From assembly GCF_000613125.1 (NCBI RefSeq), contig NZ_HG964497.1:2804670-2868669 (forward strand): a stretch of DNA of 64,000 bases, read 5' to 3'. Position numbers and translations under genes: made by a program. Shown here piece by piece: positions 44,282 through 52,946 of the stretch; the first letter of the stretch is position 1; each line of letters opens with the position of its first letter. The notes beneath the pieces were generated by a model, which saw only the letters and a program-made list of their open reading frames with translations, had not been told where the DNA came from and did no database searches. Source of the stretch: Bacillus sp. EB01. GTDB lineage: Bacteria; Bacillota; Bacilli; Bacillales; Cytobacillaceae.

Positions 44282-44998
44282 CTAAGATTCAAGGTTACTA
44301 ATTTTTTCTTCAATGACCTTGAGTGCCGCTTTGATATCCTGGACGTTTATGTCAACTTTGAAATTTGCTTTAAAGTTTATTCCTACTGTATATCCTGCTT
44401 CTTTAAACATAGGGATGTCGTTTTCCCCATCACCAATCGCGACTACATCTTCCCTGGACCAGCCTTCCCTGTCCAGGAGTGATTTGATTGCATTGCCCTT
44501 ATTGATGTCCTTTGGGGCAATGTCAATGGAATCAGAATGCTGATAAAAAACCAACTCGGCGGCAATATCATATCTGCTGAATAAAATCTCGACAATTTGG
44601 CGAAGCTCGGGCATATCCTTAATATCCCTTGGAAAAGCTGTGACACTTAGAGCATTGGGCTGGAACCAGACTCGTTCTTTAAAATGGAAGTCAATTTCCT
44701 TATGGATTTCTTTTAGTAACTCCCGTGATTTTTCTTTCACATCTGCATCTATGATCACTCGCGGCGGAACAGCACAGCCATAGTAAATATTTAAGCCGTT
44801 TTCCCCAATAACAATCGCTTCCCTTAAACCGACCTGACGTACCATTCCAGAAATATATATAGCAGGCTTACCTGATACAAATGCAATCCGAATACCTTTT
44901 TTTTCTAATAACAGCAATTTTTCAACTGTTTCTTTGAGGATCGGCTTATTAATTCCAGCTAGTGTATTATCTATGTCGAATGCCAATAACTTTGCCAT
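44282..44998 (-). CDS. HAD-superfamily hydrolase (Cof type)
   Basis: A 238-residue phosphatase-like protein. Motif I is LLAFDIDNTLAG (nucleophile and acid/base aspartates at residues 7 and 9), motif II IAFVSGKP, a cap domain of the type IIB kind lies between about 80 and 160, motif III is the lysine in INKGNAIKSLL, and motif IV GDGENDIPMF. Start ATG 44998 has GAGGTGAGG before it; the frame is open ten codons further without a ribosome site. Substrate is probably a sugar phosphate or similar; not determinable. Confidence 0.88.
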   Translation of the reverse strand: MAKLLAFDIDNTLAGINKPILKETVEKLLLLEKKGIRIAFVSGKPAIYISGMVRQVGLREAIVIGENGLNIYYGCAVPPRVIIDADVKEKSRELLKEIHKEIDFHFKERVWFQPNALSVTAFPRDIKDMPELRQIVEILFSRYDIAAELVFYQHSDSIDIAPKDINKGNAIKSLLDREGWSREDVVAIGDGENDIPMFKEAGYTVGINFKANFKVDINVQDIKAALKVIEEKISNLES

Positions 44999-45070
44999 TA
45001 TCCTCACCTCTTTCTCACTCTGCATCACATATTATGTATGCCGTATAGTCAGAATACCAATTCTCCATGA

Positions 45071-46048
45071 TTAACTCAAATTGAACCATGAACCGACCAT
45101 ATGAAAAACTCCCTTAATAAATCCTTTAAAAAGGCCCACATTATCCTGGAATTTATTAAGATCAAATGCGAAGAGAGCAATTAAAAATGCTGCAAAGGCA
45201 AGAATATAATTTGTCTGTGATACTTTAGCAAGATTCTTATCAAGTGTACGTCCGCCCATCGTATCAAGGATGTGTTGCCATAGGTGTACCAGCTTCTCCT
45301 CCTCAATACATACCTCATCAATTTCGATTTGTCTCTTTTGCTTTCCATTTTTCAGTTTTGGCTTTGCGAGTTTGTTGATTTCCTGCTCTTTCCTTTTCCT
45401 GCTTTTCGCTTCCTTAATTTTATAAAGGCAATAATGATAGATGGAATTCGTCATTGCTTTTAGGAAATCGTCGCTAACTCCCGCTCGGGTATAAATGATC
45501 GTCGAAGGAATACTTATCCGGATATTGTATTTACGCCCAACCATCCAATATTTCCTCGGTTCATTTATATCAAATGCCATGGTTGTTGTATCATCTGAAA
45601 AAATTGGGTCTTCCTTTTTCAAAAAAAACTGAAGCCCCTCATGCAGAATAAGCAGTTGATAAATGCTTTTATCAATAAACCCCTTATCTAAATTAGGTTT
45701 TATTATTGAATTATCTATGGTGTTTTTCACAAACTTTTCAAGTATTGCTCTGATATCCCGTATTTTAGGGACTATATCTCCCTCCAGGATGAACTTAAAA
45801 ATAACCCGATGATGGTAATAACCCATTTCCGCATGGCTGCATTGAAGGGAGAAAGGAAATAATTTTGTAATGTCTTGACAATCAAGATGATACGTTTCCC
45901 ATTTGCCCTTTGAGGTTTTCATATTATATTTTAAATGCCTCATTATACTTTGGTTGATGTCTTTTAATTCTCCAGAATTAAAGATAATATTTTTCTTGTC
46001 CTCATTTTCAAAAGAAAAAAGGCCCAGCACATACACCTCTGTAATCAT
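45071..46048 (-). CDS. unrecognised protein with a C-terminal membrane segment, 325 aa
   Basis: ATG 46048 has AAGGGGGG upstream. The first 220 residues look like a soluble alpha/beta domain (MITEVYVLGLFSFENEDKKN at the start); a highly charged stretch (KSRKRKEQEINKLAKPKLKN) follows, and a hydrophobic segment NYILAFAAFLIALFAF lies near residues 280-297, with an amphipathic tail. It would be a tail-anchored inner-membrane protein facing the cytoplasm. I do not recognise a family. It stands 72 bases upstream of the HAD gene on the same strand. Confidence 0.7.
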   Translation of the reverse strand: MITEVYVLGLFSFENEDKKNIIFNSGELKDINQSIMRHLKYNMKTSKGKWETYHLDCQDITKLFPFSLQCSHAEMGYYHHRVIFKFILEGDIVPKIRDIRAILEKFVKNTIDNSIIKPNLDKGFIDKSIYQLLILHEGLQFFLKKEDPIFSDDTTTMAFDINEPRKYWMVGRKYNIRISIPSTIIYTRAGVSDDFLKAMTNSIYHYCLYKIKEAKSRKRKEQEINKLAKPKLKNGKQKRQIEIDEVCIEEEKLVHLWQHILDTMGGRTLDKNLAKVSQTNYILAFAAFLIALFAFDLNKFQDNVGLFKGFIKGVFHMVGSWFNLS

Positions 46049-46118
46049 GTACAATCCCCCCTTAGTCAATCAAAATAAACCAGCTTTAAATTTCTATAAA
46101 GACTTGTTAATCTCTTTT

Positions 46119-46159
46119 TTTACAAGTAAATGGCCAATCCAGTAAAGCGGATTGACCAT
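46119..46159 (-). terminator. possible terminator of the protease gene
   Basis: ATGGCCAATCC (46130-46140) pairs with GGATTGACCAT (46149-46159), one G-U pair; the minus strand continues with TTTACTTG, a weak U run. Twelve bases after the stop. Confidence 0.55.
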
Positions 46160-46171
46160 CTACCTTCATTA

Positions 46172-49100
46172 TTACTGCACAACCTTTTTCGCTGCGGTGC
46201 TTAGGTTGCCAGCGCGGTCTTTTGCTGTCACATAAAGGGTTATATTACGCTTTTGCGCGGGGATAGAAACCTTGAATTTACCATATTTATCTGTAGTTGC
46301 GGTTCCGATCACCTTTGTCCCAGCCTTCACTGTAATAACAGTGTAGGCTTCCGCTGTCCCAACCACAGTCCGGTGAGTGCTTTTAACAGTATTCACTTTT
46401 GGCGCCCCTGGCTTGGTCTTGTCAATTGTAAATTTTACTGTTGTTTTATTTCCTGCGGAATCTGTAACAACCAAAGTATAAGCCTTTGCAGTTGTAACGA
46501 GAGTCCCACTCTTGAAGGCAGCGCCGTTCAGGGTAGCTTTACCTTCATTAAAATAAACCCGGACGTCTTTATTGTAATATTTTCCGTTCGCAACACCGGT
46601 TACCTTTGGGGCTGTCTTGTCGATTGTGAACTTAACTGTTGTGGCATTCCCCGCCATGTCGGTTACAACTAACGTGTAAACTTTGGCTGCAGAGATAAGT
46701 GTACCACTTACATAGGCAGCTCCATTCAAAGTAGCACTTTTTACTTTATTGCCATCTGTAAAATAAGCCCTGACATCTTTATTGTAATACTTATTCTTTG
46801 CAACTCCGGTTACCCCGGGTCCTGTTTTATCAATGATGAAGGAAACTTCAGTCACATTTCCGGCCGCATCCTTCACGATAAGCTTGTGGAGGCCTTCCTT
46901 AGAGATAACCGACCCTTTGTTAAAAGCAATGCCATCAAGAGTGGCTGTACCTTCATTGAAGCTGACCGTAACATCCTTGTTATAAAGCCCATTCACTGAG
47001 ACACCAGTTACCACAGGCTTAATTTTATCAATCTTAAAGACTACCGTTCTTTTATTACCTGCTTTGTCCCGGACGATAAATTCATAGCTGCCCTGCGTCT
47101 TAATTGTTGAAGCATTTGCAATCGGCTTGCCGTTCAATGTTGCAGAGCCAAGATTTGGGTCTGCGTAATAAAGCGTGACATCTGTATTGTATGCTGTTCC
47201 AGTGGTCACCCCGAATACCTCAGGAATGGACTTGTCGATAGTGAATGACAAGTCTGCGGTGCCATTCTCTCCTGTCACAACGAGGTTATAGGTTCCCTCA
47301 TCAGTTACAGCTCTTCCGCTTGTAAATTCACTTCCATTTAGAGTTGCCGTTCCCAAAAATGTTATCACGACATCATGATTGTAAAAGCCGCCATTTGCCA
47401 CACCATTTACCATCGGGTCAAATGGTTGTGCTTTTACCGTAATATATACAGGCGCGCTTACATTATTAATCCGGTCTGAAGCAGTCACGGCCAGAACAGT
47501 CCCTGCTTTTTGGACTGGAATCCTAACAGTGAATGTACCATACACTGTGGCGGTTGCCCTCCCGATTTCAATTCCGCCTGCCTTGACTATAATGATTGAG
47601 CCTGCTTCCCCTGTTCCAGTTACCTCTTCATCCTTATCAGATACTTCATTCACGATTGGAACGGATGGTGCTGTTTTGTCTTGGACAGTTACTGCAGTTG
47701 ACTGGCTGATGTTCCCAGCTGCATCTTCTGCATAGACATAAACTGTTGTTCCTGGACGCTGTTTTGCAATTGCAATTGTAAATTGGCCATCGTTGCCTGC
47801 GTAGGACCTGCCAATTTCAGTACCGCCAACTTTTGCAAAAACAGCTGAATTGGGCTCAGCCACTCCAGTTAATTTTGTATCACTATCTCCAACTGGATAG
47901 ACAAAAGGTTTGGCAGGAGCGACGGTATCACTGCTCTCCCCTTCCTTAAAGTAGGTGTAAGTGATATTTGCGCCCTTCGATACAGGCTCAATAAATCCTT
48001 CACTTGAATCGTAACGGACAGTAATTGCTCCCCCGCCGCGCAGATTTGCTGAGTTTCCGTTATACGCCCTTACATTAAGAGAATTAAAAAAACTGTTACC
48101 CTTGAATCCATAGTAGCCAAAAGGCTCTTTCAGCAACAAAGCAGCGCGGAAATTTGTCATTACTTTTCCGATTGTAAGACTTGGATTTATATACTTTTTC
48201 ACTGCATTCTCAACAGCTTTATAATCGTTGTTTGAATCGGTAAGAATTTCCTTGAAAATCGCATTGCCACGGTTGGTCTGGATTTTCAGGTATTGACCGA
48301 ACAGATAAGACAGCGAATAGTTGGCAAGAGTATCACCTTCATAGTCCCAGTATAGAAGGGAATGCCCATTGGCAGTTGACTGGGAAGCATTATAATAGTC
48401 TAATCGGTCAGTCAGGCCCCGGCCTAAATATATTTCCTCTGCTGCCATTGCGAAGGCTTCATCGAGCCATACAGGCATATCAGAACCGCCTTCGACAAGT
48501 ACATTTTGGTTGAAGTTGACCATATGCTGGAACTCATGGGCAAGCGTTTCGTATGCTGCAGTTACATCATCAGAATAGGAACCCATAAGCGGGTACGTAT
48601 CGACATAAAAGATTTCCGATTTATTGGAGTAGGCATCATTGTACAAATCTCCTGAATAGAAATACCCTGCCACAAAACCACCGCTTCCGCTAAAACCATC
48701 CTGGATATCATACGCAAGGATATCGATTTTTCCATCGCCATTCACATCGGATTCTTTCCCAAAATTGGATGTAACGGAAGGATAAATCCTTGATTCAAAT
48801 TCCCTGCCAAGCTGTTCGGCTTGAGAATCGCTGATGTCATACGCATTCACCCAGATATTCGCTTTCGTCCCACTGTAGGCGAGAGTAGCCCTAGTTGAAT
48901 TGTATTGTCCGGTCTCAAGATTTGCGGTCCAAAAATATTTGCTATCGCCTTTTACATAGGATGGAAGGATGGACTGGGAGTTTTTCTTGACGAGTCCTCC
49001 TTTTGATGATTCCGGATCAAATGGCTTAATATAATCAAGCTTATATGCCCCCTGCTTTAACTCTTTTGAAAACGAATAATTATTATTATTGATACTGAAG

Positions 49101-49816
49101 GTTCCTGTTGGCTGGGTTACTTCAGCGTTTAACGACTCGTTGCTGATCAGCGCAAACGAATCCCCGCCAGTTTCATCGCCTCCGCCGCCAGTGTAAAAAG
49201 GATTGGCGACTTTAAAGTTGACAACATCAACCCAGTAGTCTGCATCATAAGTGTCAGTGACGCCAGCCCTCATATATAGATAAGGCTGATTCAAAAAAAC
49301 AGACTTTGGAAGCTGGGCATACAAATAAAGCGCATCGGAACCAGTTGTATCATAATCAACACTGCCGACAAACGTTAAGTTGCCTTGGCTTTCTGTATAA
49401 AATTCAATCCAGAAATACGGGTCCTTGGAGTACGTATAGTCAGAGTAATACTCAATTGTCAACTCCATTTGGTCCGAGCTGTACTCAGCTAAATTCTTAA
49501 AGAAAAAATACTGGCTTCCCCCATACGTATCAGTAAGGTCTCCTATACGTCCACCTTTGCTTATCAGCGGATAGCTGGTAGGATCTGTGAAATCTAACTG
49601 CTCCTGCATTTTCCTGGGATTTTGTCCACTAACTGTGTTTAATGAAGAGTTTAATTTATTGCCAGTTGAAGGACTAATATTCTCTTCACTTACAGTTTGG
49701 CTTGTCTGCTGATTCTCTGCCGGCTTTGCATCACCTTCTTCTGCAGCCGTTGTAAGCGGTAATACCAATAATTGCAGCACCAGCAGGAAAGCTACTAATC
49801 TCCTCTTTTTTCTCAC
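46172..49816 (-). CDS. secreted HEXXH metalloprotease with Ig-like repeats, 1,214 aa
   Basis: Start GTG 49816 with AGGGG upstream; signal peptide RLVAFLLVLQLLVLPLTTAA. After a linker and a jelly-roll region, a protease domain near residues 280-580 has AHEFQHMVN (HEXXH zinc site) and WLDEAFAMAAEE (third ligand side), resembling hyicolysin/M30-type peptidases. A DVNGDGKIDI calcium-type loop lies before it. The C-terminal half holds two Big_6-like Ig domains, then five copies of a 65-residue domain (YYNKDV, ATLNGAAF, YTLVVTDSAGN, FTIDKT), then a third Big_6-like domain. No LPXTG or membrane anchor is visible, so it is secreted or held by its repeats. Probable role: extracellular proteolysis. Confidence 0.85.
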   Translation of the reverse strand: MRKKRRLVAFLLVLQLLVLPLTTAAEEGDAKPAENQQTSQTVSEENISPSTGNKLNSSLNTVSGQNPRKMQEQLDFTDPTSYPLISKGGRIGDLTDTYGGSQYFFFKNLAEYSSDQMELTIEYYSDYTYSKDPYFWIEFYTESQGNLTFVGSVDYDTTGSDALYLYAQLPKSVFLNQPYLYMRAGVTDTYDADYWVDVVNFKVANPFYTGGGGDETGGDSFALISNESLNAEVTQPTGTFSINNNNYSFSKELKQGAYKLDYIKPFDPESSKGGLVKKNSQSILPSYVKGDSKYFWTANLETGQYNSTRATLAYSGTKANIWVNAYDISDSQAEQLGREFESRIYPSVTSNFGKESDVNGDGKIDILAYDIQDGFSGSGGFVAGYFYSGDLYNDAYSNKSEIFYVDTYPLMGSYSDDVTAAYETLAHEFQHMVNFNQNVLVEGGSDMPVWLDEAFAMAAEEIYLGRGLTDRLDYYNASQSTANGHSLLYWDYEGDTLANYSLSYLFGQYLKIQTNRGNAIFKEILTDSNNDYKAVENAVKKYINPSLTIGKVMTNFRAALLLKEPFGYYGFKGNSFFNSLNVRAYNGNSANLRGGGAITVRYDSSEGFIEPVSKGANITYTYFKEGESSDTVAPAKPFVYPVGDSDTKLTGVAEPNSAVFAKVGGTEIGRSYAGNDGQFTIAIAKQRPGTTVYVYAEDAAGNISQSTAVTVQDKTAPSVPIVNEVSDKDEEVTGTGEAGSIIIVKAGGIEIGRATATVYGTFTVRIPVQKAGTVLAVTASDRINNVSAPVYITVKAQPFDPMVNGVANGGFYNHDVVITFLGTATLNGSEFTSGRAVTDEGTYNLVVTGENGTADLSFTIDKSIPEVFGVTTGTAYNTDVTLYYADPNLGSATLNGKPIANASTIKTQGSYEFIVRDKAGNKRTVVFKIDKIKPVVTGVSVNGLYNKDVTVSFNEGTATLDGIAFNKGSVISKEGLHKLIVKDAAGNVTEVSFIIDKTGPGVTGVAKNKYYNKDVRAYFTDGNKVKSATLNGAAYVSGTLISAAKVYTLVVTDMAGNATTVKFTIDKTAPKVTGVANGKYYNKDVRVYFNEGKATLNGAAFKSGTLVTTAKAYTLVVTDSAGNKTTVKFTIDKTKPGAPKVNTVKSTHRTVVGTAEAYTVITVKAGTKVIGTATTDKYGKFKVSIPAQKRNITLYVTAKDRAGNLSTAAKKVVQ

Positions 49817-49869
49817 GTTTTTCCCCTCTCCCTGTCAGTATAGCCAGGTCTATAATTCTTTGTCAGCAC

Positions 49870-51759
49870 TTAGTTTGCATATAGATTTGTAGTGTACTTG
49901 ATTCCATCATAATAATAGGTAACTCTAATGTTAGAGATATTATAGAGAGACTTCCCCGGATCAAAATAATAGTCACTATAATAACCTGCATACGTAGTCC
50001 AGTTTGGACTTTCACTGTAAACTACCCGCCCATTTTCTATAACCTCAAACTTCGTAACTTTAAGGCTGAAGCGGCCGCTATTATAAACCCTAATTGCTCC
50101 AACATCGTAACTATAATCATAAACCCATATCATGTAATAGCTTGGAGATTCTCGAATATCAAGGGTAAGTGTCTTCGATTTTACAGTAGAAGTTCCCCTC
50201 ACCTTTACATCAACGGTCACTGTGTATTTTCCTTTTGCCGGCGGTGTAAAACTGAACGTCTTACTTGAAGAGTAATTCTTTTTAACAACACCATTGACTC
50301 TGAATCTGTATTCAAGATATTTGCCGGATGAGTTAGCTGTAAAAGTAAACGCGGTATCCTCTTTTTGAAGAAGTCCCTTATTCGCCTTCAAAGTCGGTGC
50401 CGAAAAATTAGCAGGTGTAAAGGCCGTATAACTAACAGCCTTGGAAGCAGTTTTTCCTGATGCCTTGCTACGGACAGTTACCTTTACCTGGTATGATCCG
50501 GCTGAAGTCGGTTTCCAAGAATAATAGTTTTTAGAAGAGTAACTTTGTACAGTTCTCCAAGTTCCGCTTTTATAAACAGCGAAGCTATATTCCAGCTGAA
50601 TCCCCTTGGCTGCCGCTGTCCATTTAATTGTTGAATTCACTGGATATGGGGAAGCCGCACTGGGTTTCAGTGATGTAATATAAACATTCGGATCCTTAAT
50701 TTCATAGGTAGCCGATTTGCTGACAATCCGATTTGGATACTGAGACCGGCGTACTTCAACTTTAATCGTATACTTGCCAATTGCAGTCGGTTTCCAGGCA
50801 TAAGTTGTTTTTGAACCAAAGGCCTGGACAACCTTACCGTTTACTGAAAACTGATACTGGAGCCCGGTTTTATTGGCAACTGCAGTATACGTGATAATTT
50901 TGTTCGGCACATATGGTGAAGCAATATTTGGTGTTAAAGACGTAATGGTGAAGTCAGGAACATAAGCCTTGATTGAATAGGCAATTTCCTTTTCGGCAGT
51001 CACTTCTTTATGTATTGGATCTCTCACAGCCACCTTGACTATGTAATCTCCCGGCGTTGTCGGTGTCCATGTATAGGTATTTGAAGTACTGAAGTCCCTG
51101 ACAACTTTTCCATCAATGGAATATTGGTACTGAAGTCCAGGTTTATTTGCGGAAGACTTGAAAGTAATGGCCTTTCGCTCTATTTGCGGCGATGCAAAGT
51201 CAGGCGTTATTCCGGTAACTTCTAAACCAGAAACAAAGTCTGCCTCACTAAAGAGAATGTAATCTGTATTTTTAAGTTCGGGCCCATCACCATTCCTGGA
51301 TTTAACAGCGATATAATAGGACCCTTTCTGCAGGCTTGCTTCTATAAATTCATAGTAAAGATTGCCTCTGTCATCCGAGATGGTCTTATTGCTGCTAACT
51401 GCCAACTCGTTTCCACTTGCATCGTACAGGCCCAACTCATGCCGCTTCAAGTATAAGTAATGAGTATCTAAATCTTTTCCAAGAACAGAATAAAATCTGA
51501 AGGTTCCGGAATAAGGCAGGTCAATTTTATAAAAATCGGCATCGTACTTATCCTGGAGGATGCCTTCAACTCCATCCTTTACCGCAATAGAACTCGCATG
51601 TTCAATTGCGTCGTTTGGCTCAAATTCAATTCCTGTTAACTTGGCAGGCTTGTTAATCAAGTCTGTCGGCAAGCCTGTCTCTCCCTCTGCAGCAGCAGGG
51701 CTAATCCCAGCTGAAAACGCCAACAAAAAAGCCAACGCGTAAAGTACAATTTTTCTCAT
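49870..51759 (-). CDS. secreted protein with PPC domain and Ig-like repeats, 629 aa
   Basis: The signal peptide (IVLYALAFLLAFSAGISPAAA) is followed by FEPNDAIEHASSIAVKDGV, typical of a bacterial pre-peptidase C-terminal (PPC) domain, to about residue 170. Then come four to five repeats of about 90 residues with LTPNIASPY and a Y-x-W-x-P-T-x-x-G-x-Y-x-x-K-V motif, which look like PKD/triple-tyrosine beta-sandwich domains. No catalytic domain is visible. It lies 53 bases upstream of the protease gene on the same strand, so the two may be expressed together on the outside of the cell. Confidence 0.8.
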   Translation of the reverse strand: MRKIVLYALAFLLAFSAGISPAAAEGETGLPTDLINKPAKLTGIEFEPNDAIEHASSIAVKDGVEGILQDKYDADFYKIDLPYSGTFRFYSVLGKDLDTHYLYLKRHELGLYDASGNELAVSSNKTISDDRGNLYYEFIEASLQKGSYYIAVKSRNGDGPELKNTDYILFSEADFVSGLEVTGITPDFASPQIERKAITFKSSANKPGLQYQYSIDGKVVRDFSTSNTYTWTPTTPGDYIVKVAVRDPIHKEVTAEKEIAYSIKAYVPDFTITSLTPNIASPYVPNKIITYTAVANKTGLQYQFSVNGKVVQAFGSKTTYAWKPTAIGKYTIKVEVRRSQYPNRIVSKSATYEIKDPNVYITSLKPSAASPYPVNSTIKWTAAAKGIQLEYSFAVYKSGTWRTVQSYSSKNYYSWKPTSAGSYQVKVTVRSKASGKTASKAVSYTAFTPANFSAPTLKANKGLLQKEDTAFTFTANSSGKYLEYRFRVNGVVKKNYSSSKTFSFTPPAKGKYTVTVDVKVRGTSTVKSKTLTLDIRESPSYYMIWVYDYSYDVGAIRVYNSGRFSLKVTKFEVIENGRVVYSESPNWTTYAGYYSDYYFDPGKSLYNISNIRVTYYYDGIKYTTNLYAN

Positions 51760-51886
51760 TTCCGACCCCTCTATTTCAAATTGGTATATAGGAACATTAT
51801 ACCATTTAGGTGGAAGAATATAACTTTGTAGAAATATATATTTAAAATTTAGTAGTTCTTAGCACCCAATAAAATCAGCTAATTAG

Positions 51887-52453
51887 CTAGCGGTTTACGT
51901 GATTGCTAAGTGGATTTGGTTTGGCTGACAAAACGAAGTTGATGTAATTGTCTTGTTTTGGATAGGGAAAGTAGGATAAAAGCCGGCTTGTAGTAACAGA
52001 TGAGTTTTTGTCATCGAGGGCATAGGCTCTGAAACTGCTCCACGGATATTTGTCAAGGTTATCTGTCAAGCCTGCCCTGAGCGGGTTCAAATGGATGTAC
52101 CTGCTCAATTCCAGCTCGTATCTTCTTGACTTGATGATTTTCGCCCGATATCGTTTCTCAAAAACGGAACCGGTATAGTGATATTTCCTATTAAAATACA
52201 TTGCATAGCTGGAATGAATCGCTTGCATGATTTTGGATGGTGGATGGTCAATGGTCTCGATTTGGAGATGGATGTGGTTTGGCATGAGGCAAAAAGAATG
52301 AAGGTGAAAGGGGTAACGATTTTTTATCATGAACAGTATTTGAAGATACATGTTTCTGTCCTCATCGTCATGAAAGAGAGATGTTCTTCGTATGCCTCTA
52401 GCCATAATATGGAACTGTGCAGATGGAAACCAGATTCGTTTCGGTGAAGGCAA
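51887..52453 (-). CDS. REP-associated tyrosine transposase (Y1_Tnp/RAYT)
   Basis: The protein (188 residues from TTG 52453; a GTG at 52462 is too close to the AAAGGAG site) is an HUH-type single-strand transposase. It has FHIMARGIRRTSLFHDDEDR, the histidine pair in LMPNHIHLQIE, and the catalytic tyrosine in ELSRYIHLNPLRAGL. RAYT proteins are usually single-copy genes that move or process REP palindromes rather than a classical insertion sequence. No flanking IS ends were found. A GGGGTCAGACCCC palindrome, a typical kind of REP core, is present elsewhere in the window at 37.2 kb. Confidence 0.9.
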   Translation of the reverse strand: MPSPKRIWFPSAQFHIMARGIRRTSLFHDDEDRNMYLQILFMIKNRYPFHLHSFCLMPNHIHLQIETIDHPPSKIMQAIHSSYAMYFNRKYHYTGSVFEKRYRAKIIKSRRYELELSRYIHLNPLRAGLTDNLDKYPWSSFRAYALDDKNSSVTTSRLLSYFPYPKQDNYINFVLSAKPNPLSNHVNR

Positions 52454-52946
52454 ATTAGCCACTCCTTTAAAGGGATTTTGATTATGTGGGTTTTATTTGG
52501 AGGCTTACGCGATGTGGTAATGGTGAAGTGTGGGATATTGTTAGTATTCTACATTTCGATTTGGTCTCCTGCTTTTAATTCACTAGTAGCTTTTAGTTAA
52601 TTTTAAAATTTCTTCCTAGTCATTTCTTAGTTACGAATCACTATTATTGTTCCAAGCTTAGTAAAAAAGTGTGAAAGGGATAACTAGTAAACCTTCAAGC
52701 CCTACTAGTTATATTTTTCTATCAGAAGATAAATTAGCCCCTTTTCACTAGCAAAGCAATCGGGATACTAGTAAAGGGTAGCTATTTCTTTAGCAAAAAA
52801 TCACTAGGTAACGCTCCCCGAACAACGCACTTTCCAGGATTGAGGATAAAAAGCAACAATCAGGAAGGCTTTCCTGGTTCAATTTTAAAAAAGCAAAAAG
52901 ATCCAGCTTTATCAGCCAGATCTCCTCACCAATCACTACTACACTA
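52454..52946. repeat. gene-free stretch with scattered ACTAGTA words
   Basis: From about 52580 to 52810 the words CACTAGTA, AACTAGTAAA, TACTAGTTAT, CACTAGCAAA and ATACTAGTAAA recur at irregular intervals. The same words fill the stretch at 37.25-37.57 kb. A small AATCAGGAAGGCTTTCCTGG hairpin lies at 52858-52878. No gene seen. Confidence 0.6.
52890..52923 (-). terminator. terminator of the fibronectin III gene
   Basis: AGATCCAGC (52899-52907) pairs with GCCAGATCT (52915-52923) with two weak pairs; the minus strand continues with TTTTTGCTTTTTT. Confidence 0.65.

Noticed and set aside
52178..52447. 89-codon plus-strand frame
   Set aside because: It is the antisense of the REP-associated transposase gene and shows no ribosome site or protein features.
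51887..52453. A complete insertion sequence around the transposase
   Set aside because: No terminal repeats, target duplication or second gene were found; the protein type normally occurs as a single domesticated gene.
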